A stretch of 64,000 nucleotides of DNA from Montifringilla adamsi (Eukaryota > Chordata > Aves > Passeriformes > Passeridae). Below, one piece after another: positions 36,607 to 48,600 of the stretch. Each line of letters opens with the position of its first letter. Positions within the stretch are counted from its first letter, which is position 1. The notes beneath the pieces were generated by a model that had not been told where the DNA came from, did no database searches, and worked only from the letters and a program-made list of their open reading frames with translations. Where the stretch lies: contig JAGGNK010006448.1 in the NCBI GenBank assembly GCA_017590115.1, positions 12,153,049 through 12,217,048 on the forward strand. The letters are read 5' to 3'. The translations under genes were made by a program, and so were the position numbers.

Positions 36607-36690
36607 ATGGCGGCGACGGAGCAGGAGCAGTTCTACGCCCTCCTCGGCAACCTGCTCAGCCCGGACAATGCCGTCCGCAAGCAGGCCGAG
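36607..36690 (+). CDS. IPO5: IPO5 coding exon 1 (codons 1-28)
   Basis: The exon begins at the ATG following GCAGCA and ends at GCCGAG before donor GTAACG, phase 0. It encodes the first HEAT helix ([19 protein letters not shown]). The N-terminus has two alanines and ATEQEQ where human has an alanine run. No other ATG lies in this frame between the preceding TTG at 36412 and this one, which supports the start. Confidence 0.95.
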
Positions 36691-39600
36691 GTAACGGGGC
36701 CGCCGCGTCAGCGGCCGCCGAGACGGCCTGTCAGACCCGCCGGGCCTCGCTGGAGGGCGGGAGGGAGGGAGGAAGGGAGGGGGGCAGGGAGGCGGCGGGG
36801 CCGGCCGAGCCCCACGTGTGAGCAGCGGCACCAGCTGCCGCCGGGGCGGCCCGGGCCTTGCCCCGGTCGGAGCGGCGGGGCCGGGCGGTGGCGACCGTTT
36901 TGCCTGGCGGGCGCAGGGCCCGCGCCGGCCCTTGGCCCGTCAGGGCGCGAAGGGTCCCGTTACTCCCCTCGGCGCCCGCCCCGGCGTGTCCGGCGCCGCT
37001 CTCGCCCCTCGCCCGCCTCGAGGCCGCCCCCCCCGTGGCCCGTGTGGGACCGTCGCCAGGGGCTGCTTGTCCCCGTTGCCCATGGCTGGCTCCGCCTGAG
37101 CCGCCCGGCGTGACGGAGCGCGGCCCCGCCGCGCAGGGGGGGGCACAAGCCGGTGGCGGCAGCGGCGTGTGGGGGCCGGCTCTCGGTGGCTCGGGAGCGG
37201 AGGCGGCTCCCGAAGGAGGTCAGAGCGGGAGCCTGGCGCGATGGAAGCGCTGTTGTGTGCGCTCCCGAAGCGGCCCTCGCACGGGCTCCGTGCCCCCGCA
37301 CAGCTTGGCCGGCAGGAGCGGGACCGAGGTCCTTCTCTGTTGCCACACAGGAGTTTGGTTTTTTAACTTTTGGGAACGGCCCTGTATGTGTTCAAGTGTT
37401 TCGTCAGCTAAGAAGTATTTAACCCAAAAGAAGTGTTTTCAATATGCTGAGTTTCTCTTGTTATCAGCAAAAAGTTTTCAGACATGTTGTTTCAGCTGAA
37501 ATTCTTTGTGGCGGCTAAGCCACGTTAATTCTTTCTCTCTGACATGCTTAAGGCTCCATTGTCAAGCCTGGTGGGGAATCTCTCCCGTTGAATTAAATAC
37601 CAGCGTCTAGGTTTAGCATGAATTCCCGCTGCATGGCTGCATCGGGTCTTTTATCACTCTCATCACTCCAGCGGTCAGCAGAGTTCAGCGCATTGTTTGG
37701 GGAAGAATAAAAACCATTATTCCTGATGCTGCAGTGAAAATTCCTCAAATATGAATCCAGAGTGAGAAGGAGGGGAGACGTACATTTTTAGAAAGCTAGT
37801 GAAGTTCGGTATTGATAACTGCACTTTTCTAGAGAGTCAGCAAGAATTATTCTCACATTCCTGAACATAGAGCTGCAGTGGAGGCCATTCCCTGGGAGCT
37901 GAATTTCTTTCTTTTCTCAATTGCCTACATATAACATAAAAACATTTCTAAAAAATTTTGAACTTTATTGGAATTATAACAAAGCAAGTTCGTTGTGCAC
38001 CTATGTCACAATGCCCATGAAATAAAACATTGGGTAAGAACTCTAAAGCTTAGATTCTTAAAACTGGTATATTTTGTCAGAAACTTGCTTGAAAATGAGT
38101 TGGAGTTCTTTCTACTCTTCATAAGTATGTATTTATTTATTACATACGCACTATGGTCAATCAGAATAAGAAACCCTAATTGGCATACCAAGCTTTTCAA
38201 GTCTGTTAGTTTCCTATAAAGATACAAGGAATAATATAACTTTTTACTTATTTATCTGCACTGAATTTGTCATTAGTTTCTGAATATTTCCAAGGTGCGC
38301 TGCTAATTATTTTATGGTTTCGGATCCTTCAGAGTGGAAGGGTCCTCAGGAGGTGTGCTGTGCTCAAAGCAGTGTCAGCTATCAGGTCAGATCAGGTCAC
38401 TCGGGGCTTTGTCCTGCTGACTCTTGAAAACCTCTAAGAATGGAGACTGCACAAGCTCTTTGAGTTACTCACTCCTGCTTGACTTGTCCTCATTAGGACA
38501 GAGAGATCGGGACCTCTTCCAGACTGAACCTCCTTTTTTCAATTTAAGCCTGTTTCTCATTTTTCCACCATGCATGGCTGTGAAGAACCCCACTTAGTCT
38601 TCGTGGTGGGTTAATGAACTTTCACCTAGAAACACAAATCTGTCTCTACAGTGTAGCTAGACTGACTTAAATTGTATATTCCTTGAAGTAAGATTTTTTT
38701 TTTGATAAAAGTATTGCATAACCTTTAAAATATTTGCTTCCTAAAACCATACAGGACTCATACTTGGTTTTAAACATTGGCATAGTCCAGTCAGTTTTTC
38801 AAAGTTTACTTACTGTTGGAAGGTAATATTGAATACATAAAGGATTCAAATAACTGCAGATAAATTGAATAGCAGGTTTTCATTTGTGTCTAGTGAAAAC
38901 CAGTCAGAATGAGAAATGGATAGACAGGGAACTAAGCAGACTAAGCAGGTTATTCCAAATAGGTCTGGCCATTGAAATGAGAATGAGGGGTGTTCAGCTC
39001 AAGAGTGAGCTTGATGGAGATGTAGAGTCATATCCTGTTTGGGAGGATTGCAGTAGAAGATGTTTTTTTAAAAAGGGTGAGGAAGGAAGCCTGATGACTC
39101 CAAACTGAGTAGATGTGTACAGTCTGCTCTTGTGAGACCCCACTGGGGTACTGTGTCTACCTGTGGCCCATAACACAAGAAGGATATGGACCTGTTGAAG
39201 TGGGCCCAGGGGAGGGTCACAAAGATGGTCAGAGGGTCTGAACAGCTCTCCTGTGAAAGGCAGCCTGAGACAGTTGGGGTTGTTCAGCTTGGAGAAGACT
39301 GGAGGCACCTTAGAGCGGCCTTCAAGGGGACCTGCAGGAAAGGTGGAGAGTGGCTTTTACAAAGGCATGCAGTGATAGGACAAGGGGCAATGACTTTAAA
39401 CTTGAGGAGGGCAGGTTTAGATTAGATACATGGAATAAATTCTTTACTGTGAAGGTGTTGAGTCACTGGAACAGGCTGTCCAGAAAAGCTATAATGCCCC
39501 ATTCTTGGAAGTATTTAAGTCTAGGGTGGCTGGGGCTTTGAGTAACCTGGTCTAGTGGAAGATATCCCTGCCCATGGCAGAGGGTTTAGAACTAGATGGT

Positions 39601-42600
39601 CTTTAATGTCCCTTCCAGCCCAAAACATTCTGTGATTGTGTGTATGAGCTAGCATGCTCATAACTTAACCTGACTAGTTGGCTGAAATCTGGTTGGTTTA
39701 TTTTACTATCCATCCTGGAATGTTGTCTGTTGAGTATAAAAACTTGTCTTCTTACTTGTTTGTCTGTCTTCTAATAGGAAAACTTTTATTTACTTTGTTT
39801 TGGTGATTTTATGCTCTTTTAAAAGCATTTCTCAGGTTTAGGAGAACATGAGTAGCAAGTGTAGATGATACTTTCTTGCACGTTATGAAAGTTGGGCATG
39901 GTGTGTGAGAAATTCATACTTCTGCATAAGATAACTGGGGAACTAATTGTAAACTTAAAGAATACAGTAATATGTAGCAGGATCCAGCTACATAGTTGAG
40001 TGTAGGCAAGACTGGTAGTAAGATGGGTAAGGCCAGCGAAGTCTCCCACCAGCCCACAGGGAAGGTTCTGTGTTTGGCCATGTATTCCTTATGCCCCTTG
40101 GCTTTAGCATCCTTTGAATCCAGTTTGCAGAATTGACAGAGTTATGCCATTGAACAACTGCTTAGGTTGCTGCCACTTTTAGTGACTTAAACGAACAACT
40201 CAAAATAGAATTTTATGGTTATCAGAATTGACGTGAGGGAAGCCAGCCTTTACTGTGCTTCAGCTGTCTGTGAAAGCGTAACAAGTCTGTGCTGGGCCTG
40301 GGTTTAGGGAGCCATTGTGTTTCTGTATTAGTTTTTGGATTTGAAGATAACAGTGCAGTATAGATATATACATTCATGGAAGAGGTTAACCTGACAAAGA
40401 CTTTCTATTCTGACCCTAAACCTCATTTAATTTTGCAGTCTCCATGAAATGATTAGATTAAATGCAGGGATTCATTGGGGATTCAGTCTCATTGACTGTG
40501 AGTGTATGTTGGCAACTAGAGAGAATATGAAATGCAGATTCACTTTTTGAAGAAGGCCTACTAGGAAGCAGGTGCAGAAGGAAGATTATGTCTAATATTA
40601 AATGCAAAACTGCTTAATTGACAATAGCAGGTATCCTGTCAAGGTGTGTAAGAGTTTGTTAGAGTACTGGAAGGAGCTACTGCAGAGTTGGAAATAAGAA
40701 GTAGGCAGGCAGAGAACTGATAGAAATGAACCTGAGCTTTGCAGAACAGGCTCGTTCCTTGAGTTCAGGATGGGATAATGAATATTTGGAAAGGGTGAAG
40801 TAATTAATCTTCAAGATTGACAACAAAAAGTAACTCAGAGTTACTAAGTGTAGAACTATTTCTGGATGTTTTAAGGGGTTGCTATTTAGCTTGTGATTCT
40901 GCTGCTCCTACCTACATAGGTTTAATTTTTTTTTTAATTGTTTCAAAATGCACCTATATGCCATGTTTTGTATAGCAAAAGTTGTTTTGCTGTGTTTTCA
41001 CTCTAGATTCTAAGTAACAATATAGTTTAAGAAGGAGACATGTATAAAATGCATGCCAGAAGCATGTAAAAGAATGTAACTGAACTTACTAAATTTCTCA
41101 TTTTGTTAAGAGGGTTTTCCTAAGGAGGAGACTAACTAGCTTCTCTTTCTGAAATTCAGGCAGGAGTTTAAAAATAAGACATTCTTATTCAGAATGTGTG
41201 GTTGAGACTTGTGGCTGCCACATAACATTGTCGAAGTTTTAAAAAGGTTCAAAACCAGAACTGATCCAATTTTTGGACTATACATTTGTCTGTGCTTGGT
41301 CTCAGGCTTCCAAAGTTCTTAATTCTTCGATATGATAAAAGCTGTGATGGATTCCCAGTAGGACATGTTTGGTGTATGTTGTATTTCTATGAGTTTTTGT
41401 TCTATTTATATTTTGTAACTAATCTCCTAAGTGGCCAGTCATGCATATGTAGATCATTCCAATATGGCAGATCTTAGCAGATAACTAATATTTTACTCAT
41501 AATTTTAAAGTAGGTCATACATTTTTATTTTTATAAGTTTTCTTTTTTCTGCTATGTTATTTTTTTTAAATTGGATAGATACTGATGTTGTTTTAAAAGG
41601 TGAGTTCATATTAATGCTTAACACATGCTTTCTAATAAATGTTTACAATAAGCTGCATCTCTTTTTCTGCAGGAGACCTATGAGACTATTCCAGGCCCAT
41701 CAAAGATCACTTACCTCCTGCAGGCAATCAGGAACAATGCTACTCCCGAGGAGGTATGGCTCAATAACCTTGGATTTGTGCGGATTTTCAAGGGGACTTG
41801 GAGAAGAGGGGAAGAAATCAGTGCTGATCATTTTGGGATAAATGGGCAAGTTTGGTGTTAACTGAAGCTCTTAATTTACTGCACATTTGTAAAGAGATCA
41901 CTCTTCTTTTTGTCTTGATTGTTGCATGCCTAATTCACTAGCTGAGACTTTCTGGTGCAGGATATTTAGTTTCAGGAATAGTTTTTTCATAAACGACTGC
42001 TTGACTCTCCATTGTTTTCTGTTGAGTGCTTTGCTTAATGAGTGTTATTTTCCATTAAATGTATAACTGATATGTGACCTACTGTCATGTTTCTTCAAGT
42101 TACAGTTGAGAAGTGATTTCTACTTGGAGTCCTGTGCCTAAACATATTAAACTTGTGTATTGTCTGAAACTTAGAGTGCTTCTTAAGTCATCTGGTAGTA
42201 TTATGGAATAAGTGGAGAGTAGTCTAAACATTATACATTTTTTTTTTAATCTGGGCATAAAGTAAGGGTGCCTTTTAGTTACTCCTTAGTTTTGAAAGGC
42301 TCACAATTTTAGCAATCAGTTAAAGTACTTACTGGTAAAACCATTATTCACTTTGATATGCACAGCAAAGAGCTACTAAACTTTCAAGATATTACAAATT
42401 CTAGAGTCACTTAAACAATTTCTGAAGAATATTAGAAGAGCATAAGTGTGCTTTTTCTCTATGGATAACAGTCTCTTCTGGCAGACTGTATTCAATTTAG
42501 AGTTAGTTGCCATTTGTGCTTTTTAATGCTAAGAAAGTATCAGTTTACTCATACTGATGCTTATCAATCTACAATGTTGTGTTCTTCTGACAAACTCCTT

Positions 42601-45600
42601 CAACATTATACTAGCAACTGGTTGCATGAGGTATCTAGTTTTCCTTTTTGCTCCTCTGGGATGTTTCAAATGATAGAAAACTGTAGAGCAGTGTTACTAC
42701 AAAGTATAAATAAATACTTGTTTCATGTGGTTGCTGATTTTATTCCCTTTACATCAGCTAAGGAAATAGCCCAGTGTAAAACTTAGGAATCTTGCCAATG
42801 ACTTGGATTCTGACTTGCAAAGTACAAAAAAAACTTTTCACCTATAGAAGTTACTCTTGCCAAAGACATCAAAGGCTAACATTTGTAGAATATCTTGATA
42901 TTTAACTTTACCAATGGATTAATCAAAGAAAGGTTTAAATGTTAGCTCTTACCATAAGTAAGCATTAGGTGCTGGACTCAAAAAATCCTGATTAATAAAA
43001 CCTACAACCTCTTCCCTGTAAATCCAGCTACTTAGTAGACTAATTAGAGCCTAAGTGAAGTAATCCCCATGCTCAGTCTAAACGCTGCATATAAACACTT
43101 CATATGCTGGGAAGCATTCTGTGCATGTTTAATACGGTGCTGGTATCAACAGGTAGTTTCTGCATATGTTTTATAGAAATCCAAATGCTGAGCAGAATAT
43201 TACATGTCATCAATGGATAGAGCTTTGGGCCTGGTGTGTCCTCAGAGCACATTAAATGTACCAGTGCCACCAAACACAGGATGCTGGAAGAAGCTTCAGA
43301 ACTTTAAACGTGCCTTGTCCAGGCTGTGTGAAAGCTGGGTTCAGATCCCTCTTCATCTTGAAGCCTTTGTATTGCTTTACCTCCTTGCAGGAAAACTATG
43401 CTGAAGAAAATACCCCGTCCTATTTGCATGAGTTGGGTGTCTGTGTTGTAGAGAGTATAAGTTTTGTAGGACTATTCAGACAGCAGTTGTGGAAGTCCTG
43501 CCTCTGCAACCCAGTAGTTTTGGCATTTAAATGGAGAAACAGGGATGCAGATCCTGCTGCCAAGTACCCCTTGTATTTGACATAGAAAATGCCATTAAGC
43601 TAGATTTGGAATAACTCTTTTGACTAACTGTTTGACAGGTTTTCTCCTAACCAGATGCCTAAACTATGGAAATACTCACCTCTTTCCTCTGTTCTTATTT
43701 CATACTTTCCTAATAGCAAAGTGACACTGTCACAGAAGTGGAGGGAAGCATCTGACTTAGCAGTTAGAACTCTTCTGTGCCAGGTGATGTGCATGTTTGT
43801 ACACCTCAGTCTGAGGAGGGGCTTGTCCTTGCTTCCTGCACTTGTAGTCTCACTGTTATGAAATTAAGACTACTTTCTATGCCAACTGCATTTTAAAGGG
43901 CTGTACAGAAAGGTGATATATATTCACAGTTGAATAGATTTATTTTATTTGTTAAATATTAAATATTTTAGGCTGTTACTTCGCAGTTTTGATTTTCCAC
44001 ATAAATCTTTGAGAGGAGCAGAAGTTCTGCATTTTCCCCTGTGTTTGTTTTTTCTTGGTTAACTCTGGATTGGCAGGTTTTGATTGTGTCCTGATTTACA
44101 GATGACTAGTAAAATAACAAATGCTAAATGTACTTTAGTAGTTTACTAAAATGTAAAACTGTTCCTGCTGTACTCACAGCTTCTTGGAGGGCCCTGACCT
44201 CTCCCAGACCTCTGTCCATATTGTCACCTGAAGGGATGCATTTCTTAGTTTGAAGACTGCTGTTGTGGACAGCTTCCTGTTTAGCCTTTGGGAAGGAAGG
44301 CAGCCCACGGATGCACCACAGTTCTGCCTTTGAGTTGTCTCTGGATCTTGAACACTTTGTGCTTTGAATTCCACATAGGACTAGATCTCTGAATGACAGT
44401 GTGCAAGTCCATCTTTGAACCATGTGCTAAATGTTCTTTACTTCCATCCCTGCATGTTTTCCTCCTTGAGGACTTGAACAATGAAACAAAAGTAAAATTC
44501 AGTGTGACAGTGCTACACAAGATAGTCAAACTTTTTCTTATAAAAAAGAGGGTTACATGTAGGGTTACCTGGATGCTTTGAATATCAGTGGAGAGCATGG
44601 CATCCCAGATTTCTGCTCGTAATTCTGCTGCTGCCCTGCTCAGCAAATTGATTTTCTTCTTGTGTTTTATTGCCATCATCCCTAAAATACTAAAACATTT
44701 TCAACATGCTATAAATTTTACTAATCAGAATCAGTATGTTGAAATTTGAGTATTATGACTACTTTTTATATTAATAACTGTAACACTTCAGTTGTATGTG
44801 AGCATCTCAGTAATTTAGACATGCAGAAGACCCAATGCTGGGAAAAATGTGCTCTCTTTATTCTTCATTGGCAGCTGGAATTTCTTCTTTGGGGGTGTAC
44901 ACTTTATATTGTTTCTCTCCTTACTAAAAGCTATTGCTACTAAATTGCAGAATTTTAAAATGCTTATTTAGTACATATTTTGAAATACTTAGACATAAAA
45001 GAACCTTTGGGGTGTGTGTGAAAAATACATATATTCTTTCTTAGAGTAGAAGAAATATCCCTGGGGGTGCCATTAATTCAGCCATGTTTGTCATAATTAA
45101 ATTGACAATGATAGTTTTCCTATGTAAGTGAATATCTGCTGAGGAAAAGATGCCATTTTTTATTATTAGAAGTCAGTAGCTCATTTGTCAGTCCTTAAAA
45201 CTGGAATTTGCTTTAGAGATTTTGGGGATTGTTTTTTTCCTAAGCTAGTAACTATAACCAGGAGATAATTCGTGTAGTGCTGGTCTTGTGTCTTTCTGTA
45301 TGCCTTACTACTGGTGTTTTTTCTTTGCAATCAGTCTGTTTATCAGTATTCTAATATTTTAAATTCTTCAGAGCTGGAAATTCTTATCCTTGTTTTCATA
45401 AAGCATGTAGTCTTCACCTCTATTTCCTGTCTGTCCACCTGTTAGTACTTCATGAAAGAATATAATAAAATGTGAGTTCAGTCATTATCAGGTGTCAGGA
45501 AATCCTCACTGTAACACAATGCCTTGAGTAAGGGAAAACAATACCAGAGTTTGTGCCCTGTTTAGTCCCAGTGAACTTGCTCCCCACTCAAGGCATTTCT

Positions 45601-48600
45601 ATGTAAGTTTATCATACTAATGAGGAAAAATTTAATCTTTCCCAATATTGGTGCTCCAAAGGATGGGAGGAGGAAATATACCCTTATATTGCAGCGCTAT
45701 GAAAGTTTTTGGACACACTGTTAGTGAGATTCCCACAGGCAGTGGGGGAAGAACATCCTTCTGAACTCACATTCCCCATATGACAGCCTGTTGCTAGAGA
45801 ATCTTTGCTTCTGATGGGAGCTACAGCACAGGTGGGCACTGTGACTGTTCACCTGCTGCCTTCCTTAAATCTGCTAGGGAAGAGCTAATCTTACCAATGT
45901 GGTGGCCTTAGTACCCACTGGAGATGGTGAGGAGGAGATAAGGAATGATAGAAGAGTTGGGTCCAGTTCTAGTCCTTTCCTTCTGCTGGTACAGAGACAC
46001 TTTGTGTGCACTACCTTTAGCTGTACAGAAGAGAGCTGGGTAGTTTAGAAAAAGACAGTGAGTTTGGAGACTGCAGAACATAAGAATAGTACCTTGGGTG
46101 ATGTTTTAGCAATACCTGATATTTACAGGATGTGTTAGAAGTTGACACTTTGCAGCAGTTTGTGTTTCACATCTATAGGTTATGTCATAGTAACATTATT
46201 GAGAAATTTGAATTGATTATTTTTGCTGCTCATGGAACAGTTTTGAATTTCAAAGGCTTATAAATTAAACTGTCATTGATGTGCACATTAAATAAGAATA
46301 TCTTAGGAAAAAATCGAGTGGATTTTTTTGTGGAAATGTAGCACACATAAGGTTTTGTTACGTGTGTTAAACTTCAGAAATTTGGGTGGTGATTATTAAT
46401 TACTGTGTGTCCTTAAACACCAATTGATGAATATTCTATTAAGTTATTCAGAGATCTTCACGTGTCTTTTTGCCTTTACTACCTGTGTTGCTCTATTAAT
46501 TTTGAATTACTATATTTTTTGCTTCTAGTTCTTATACAATTGTAAATGAATATGGATATGTAAATGATACTGTTGTAAAATAGTTGTACACATACAGGAT
46601 ACAAAATTGTAATACATGATTTTGAGGTTCCTATGCTTAAGTTCAAGTTTAAAGGAGAGAGTTTCATCATAGGCCTGCAAAACACTGAAAGCTGTTTTGA
46701 CTTGGATTTGGGTTAATTGTTTGAGAACGTGAAGGAGGGTTTACAGGTTAATTATCTGACAAAATTGCCCCAATAAGTCACTTTTTAATCCAGAAAAACC
46801 TGTCTGAAATATAATGACTTCATTAGGCCATTTAAAATAGAAAGATCTTTCAATGGCGCAGCTAAGTTCTTAACTTGCCACAAAATATTTCTGAAGTTCT
46901 GCTATAGAAAAAACTTGAATACCTCAGTACTGTCATTTCTTTGAAGGGCTGTAATTGTCAGAAATGTGATTGTAAGCTGATGTTTCTTTACTATGTTTTT
47001 TTTTTCACTATCATAATTGTCATGTGTTGCTTGAGAGGTATGCCATTCACCAAAGAAGTCTCCACAATGGAAGTGTCATTTGGAAGCATGATGTCGATGT
47101 TCCCTTGTAGGAGCATGATTACCGTGTCAAACACTTTAACACACACACACTTCTCCTTAACAGGCTCGACAGATGGCAGCTGTCCTTCTGCGCCGCCTGT
47201 TGTCATCTGCGTTTGAAGAAGTTTATCCAGCTTTGTCACCTGAGGATCAGACGTCAGTCAAGAGTGAATTGCTGCTCTTTATTCAGTTAGAAGTGCAGTC
47301 CACTATGAGAAAGAAAATATGTGACATAGTCGCTGAATTGGCCAGGAATTTAATAGGTACTTTATTTATATAAATTGATACTGTAGTAAAATGTTTACGT
47401 ATTGATAGCGGTTGTATTTGTATCTCTTGTTCTCTAGTCCTGCTTAGACGTTTGCGTGTGATATGCTAACTGATTCCGTGGCTTATAATAGAACCTAATA
47501 TTTGTTTACACTATCCTTGACCAGATGAAAATAAGATTCTTAAACGCTGCTTTTTAAATTGCTCAAGTTTAGATGAGATTGTATTAAGGTTTATAAATCC
47601 AGTTTTGTGTAAATTGTCATGAATTGTGCTGAACATTGCATCAGTTTCTTTTTTTGAGTGCTGCTATATAGCAGTAAAAAGAAATCATCTTCTGTTATGG
47701 AGTGTTTGTAGATTAAACATTTTGCAATATTTTACATTGTGACTTAGGCGCATCTTCACATCAGGGAGTCAGTGATGATTGGTTTTCCTGCACCACTGAT
47801 ATCTCACCATTCTGAAGTTTGCATACCCTAAAACTTTATTGTGTTAAATGTAGATGAAGATGGCAACAACCAGTGGCCAGAAGTTCTGAAGTTCTTATTT
47901 GACTCTGTCAGCTCTCAGAATGTGGGACTGCGTGAGGCTGCTCTACATATTTTCTGGTAAGCTACATTTTTGTAGGATAGCCTAATCATGTCTGAAAATG
48001 AAAGAAAAACTGTCACAATGTAATTAACTAGCAATCATATTTATTTCATTTATTTTCTTGTATTGTGGCTTACTTAAACATGTACAGTTACAATCTGTAA
48101 TTTAAGTAATGGATAAGTTTGAAATAGTAGTTTAACCTTAACTTGTATGAATTTCTATTAATGTTTTGGTCTTATCCTTAGGAATTTTCCTGGGATTTTT
48201 GGGAATCAACAGCAACACTATTTGGATGTCATTAAGAGAATGCTGGTTCAGTGTATGCAAGATCAGGAGCATCCCTCAGTAAGACCTTTATGTTCTTTTG
48301 GGATTTTAGTATGTTCTGAGCATAGAAACTCAGTGCAGTAGTCACAAACATAAAGGTTAAACCATAGATTTCAACCAGAGAATTGCATTACCTGAAAATT
48401 ATGTACATACAGAGTTTTGACTGTGCCTGCTGCAAAACAAAGGCTCAGACTCTTTTGTAGTCCTAAAGCTGACTGGCTGCTCATATCTGCCTTGTTTAGG
48501 CCCAGATTCTTCCTTAGTTATGCTTGGAGAAATCCAGTTGCAGTGGCCCCAGGCAGATGGGGTTTTAGCCAGCAGCACTGAGGGGTCAGAAACTCCGTGT

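Larger units (their letters stand above)
36080..37330 (+). promoter_or_regulatory. IPO5: CpG island and TATA-less promoter of IPO5
   Basis: About 1.25 kb is very GC-rich with frequent CpG, in contrast to the AT-rich DNA on either side. It covers the end of a CR1 element, the CCAAT array, exon 1 and the first 640 bp of intron 1. I see no TATA box upstream of the start codon. GC boxes (GGGCGG and CCCCGCCCC types) are scattered through it. This is the usual housekeeping-gene promoter layout. The exact transcription start cannot be read from sequence; the most economical placement is in the pyrimidine run at 36572-36600. Confidence 0.85.
36691..41672 (+). other. IPO5: IPO5 intron 1 (4,982 bp)
   Basis: GT-AG intron. 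It holds the 3' part of the CpG island, a G8 run at 37136-37143, a minus-strand CR1 remnant near 38330-38590 and a plus-strand CR1 at 39110-39645. The remainder is AT-rich and I see no exon or RNA gene in it. Confidence 0.85.

Noticed and set aside
36077..36607. 176-codon minus-strand frame in the CpG island
   Set aside because: Arg/Gly/Ala-rich translation of antisense CpG-island DNA, with no recognisable domain and no supporting splice or start context.
36412..37113. 233-codon frame spanning exon 1
   Set aside because: It opens with TTG and reads through the exon 1 donor into GC-rich intron. Only 36607-36690 is IPO5 coding; the rest is an effect of stop-poor GC-rich DNA.
44281..44679. 132-codon minus-strand frame in IPO5 intron 2
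   Set aside because: No known domain, no codon bias and no repeat match; probably chance.
46991..47239. 82-codon minus-strand frame overlapping IPO5 exon 3
   Set aside because: Superficially protein-like but partly antisense of exon 3, and the remainder matches nothing I know.
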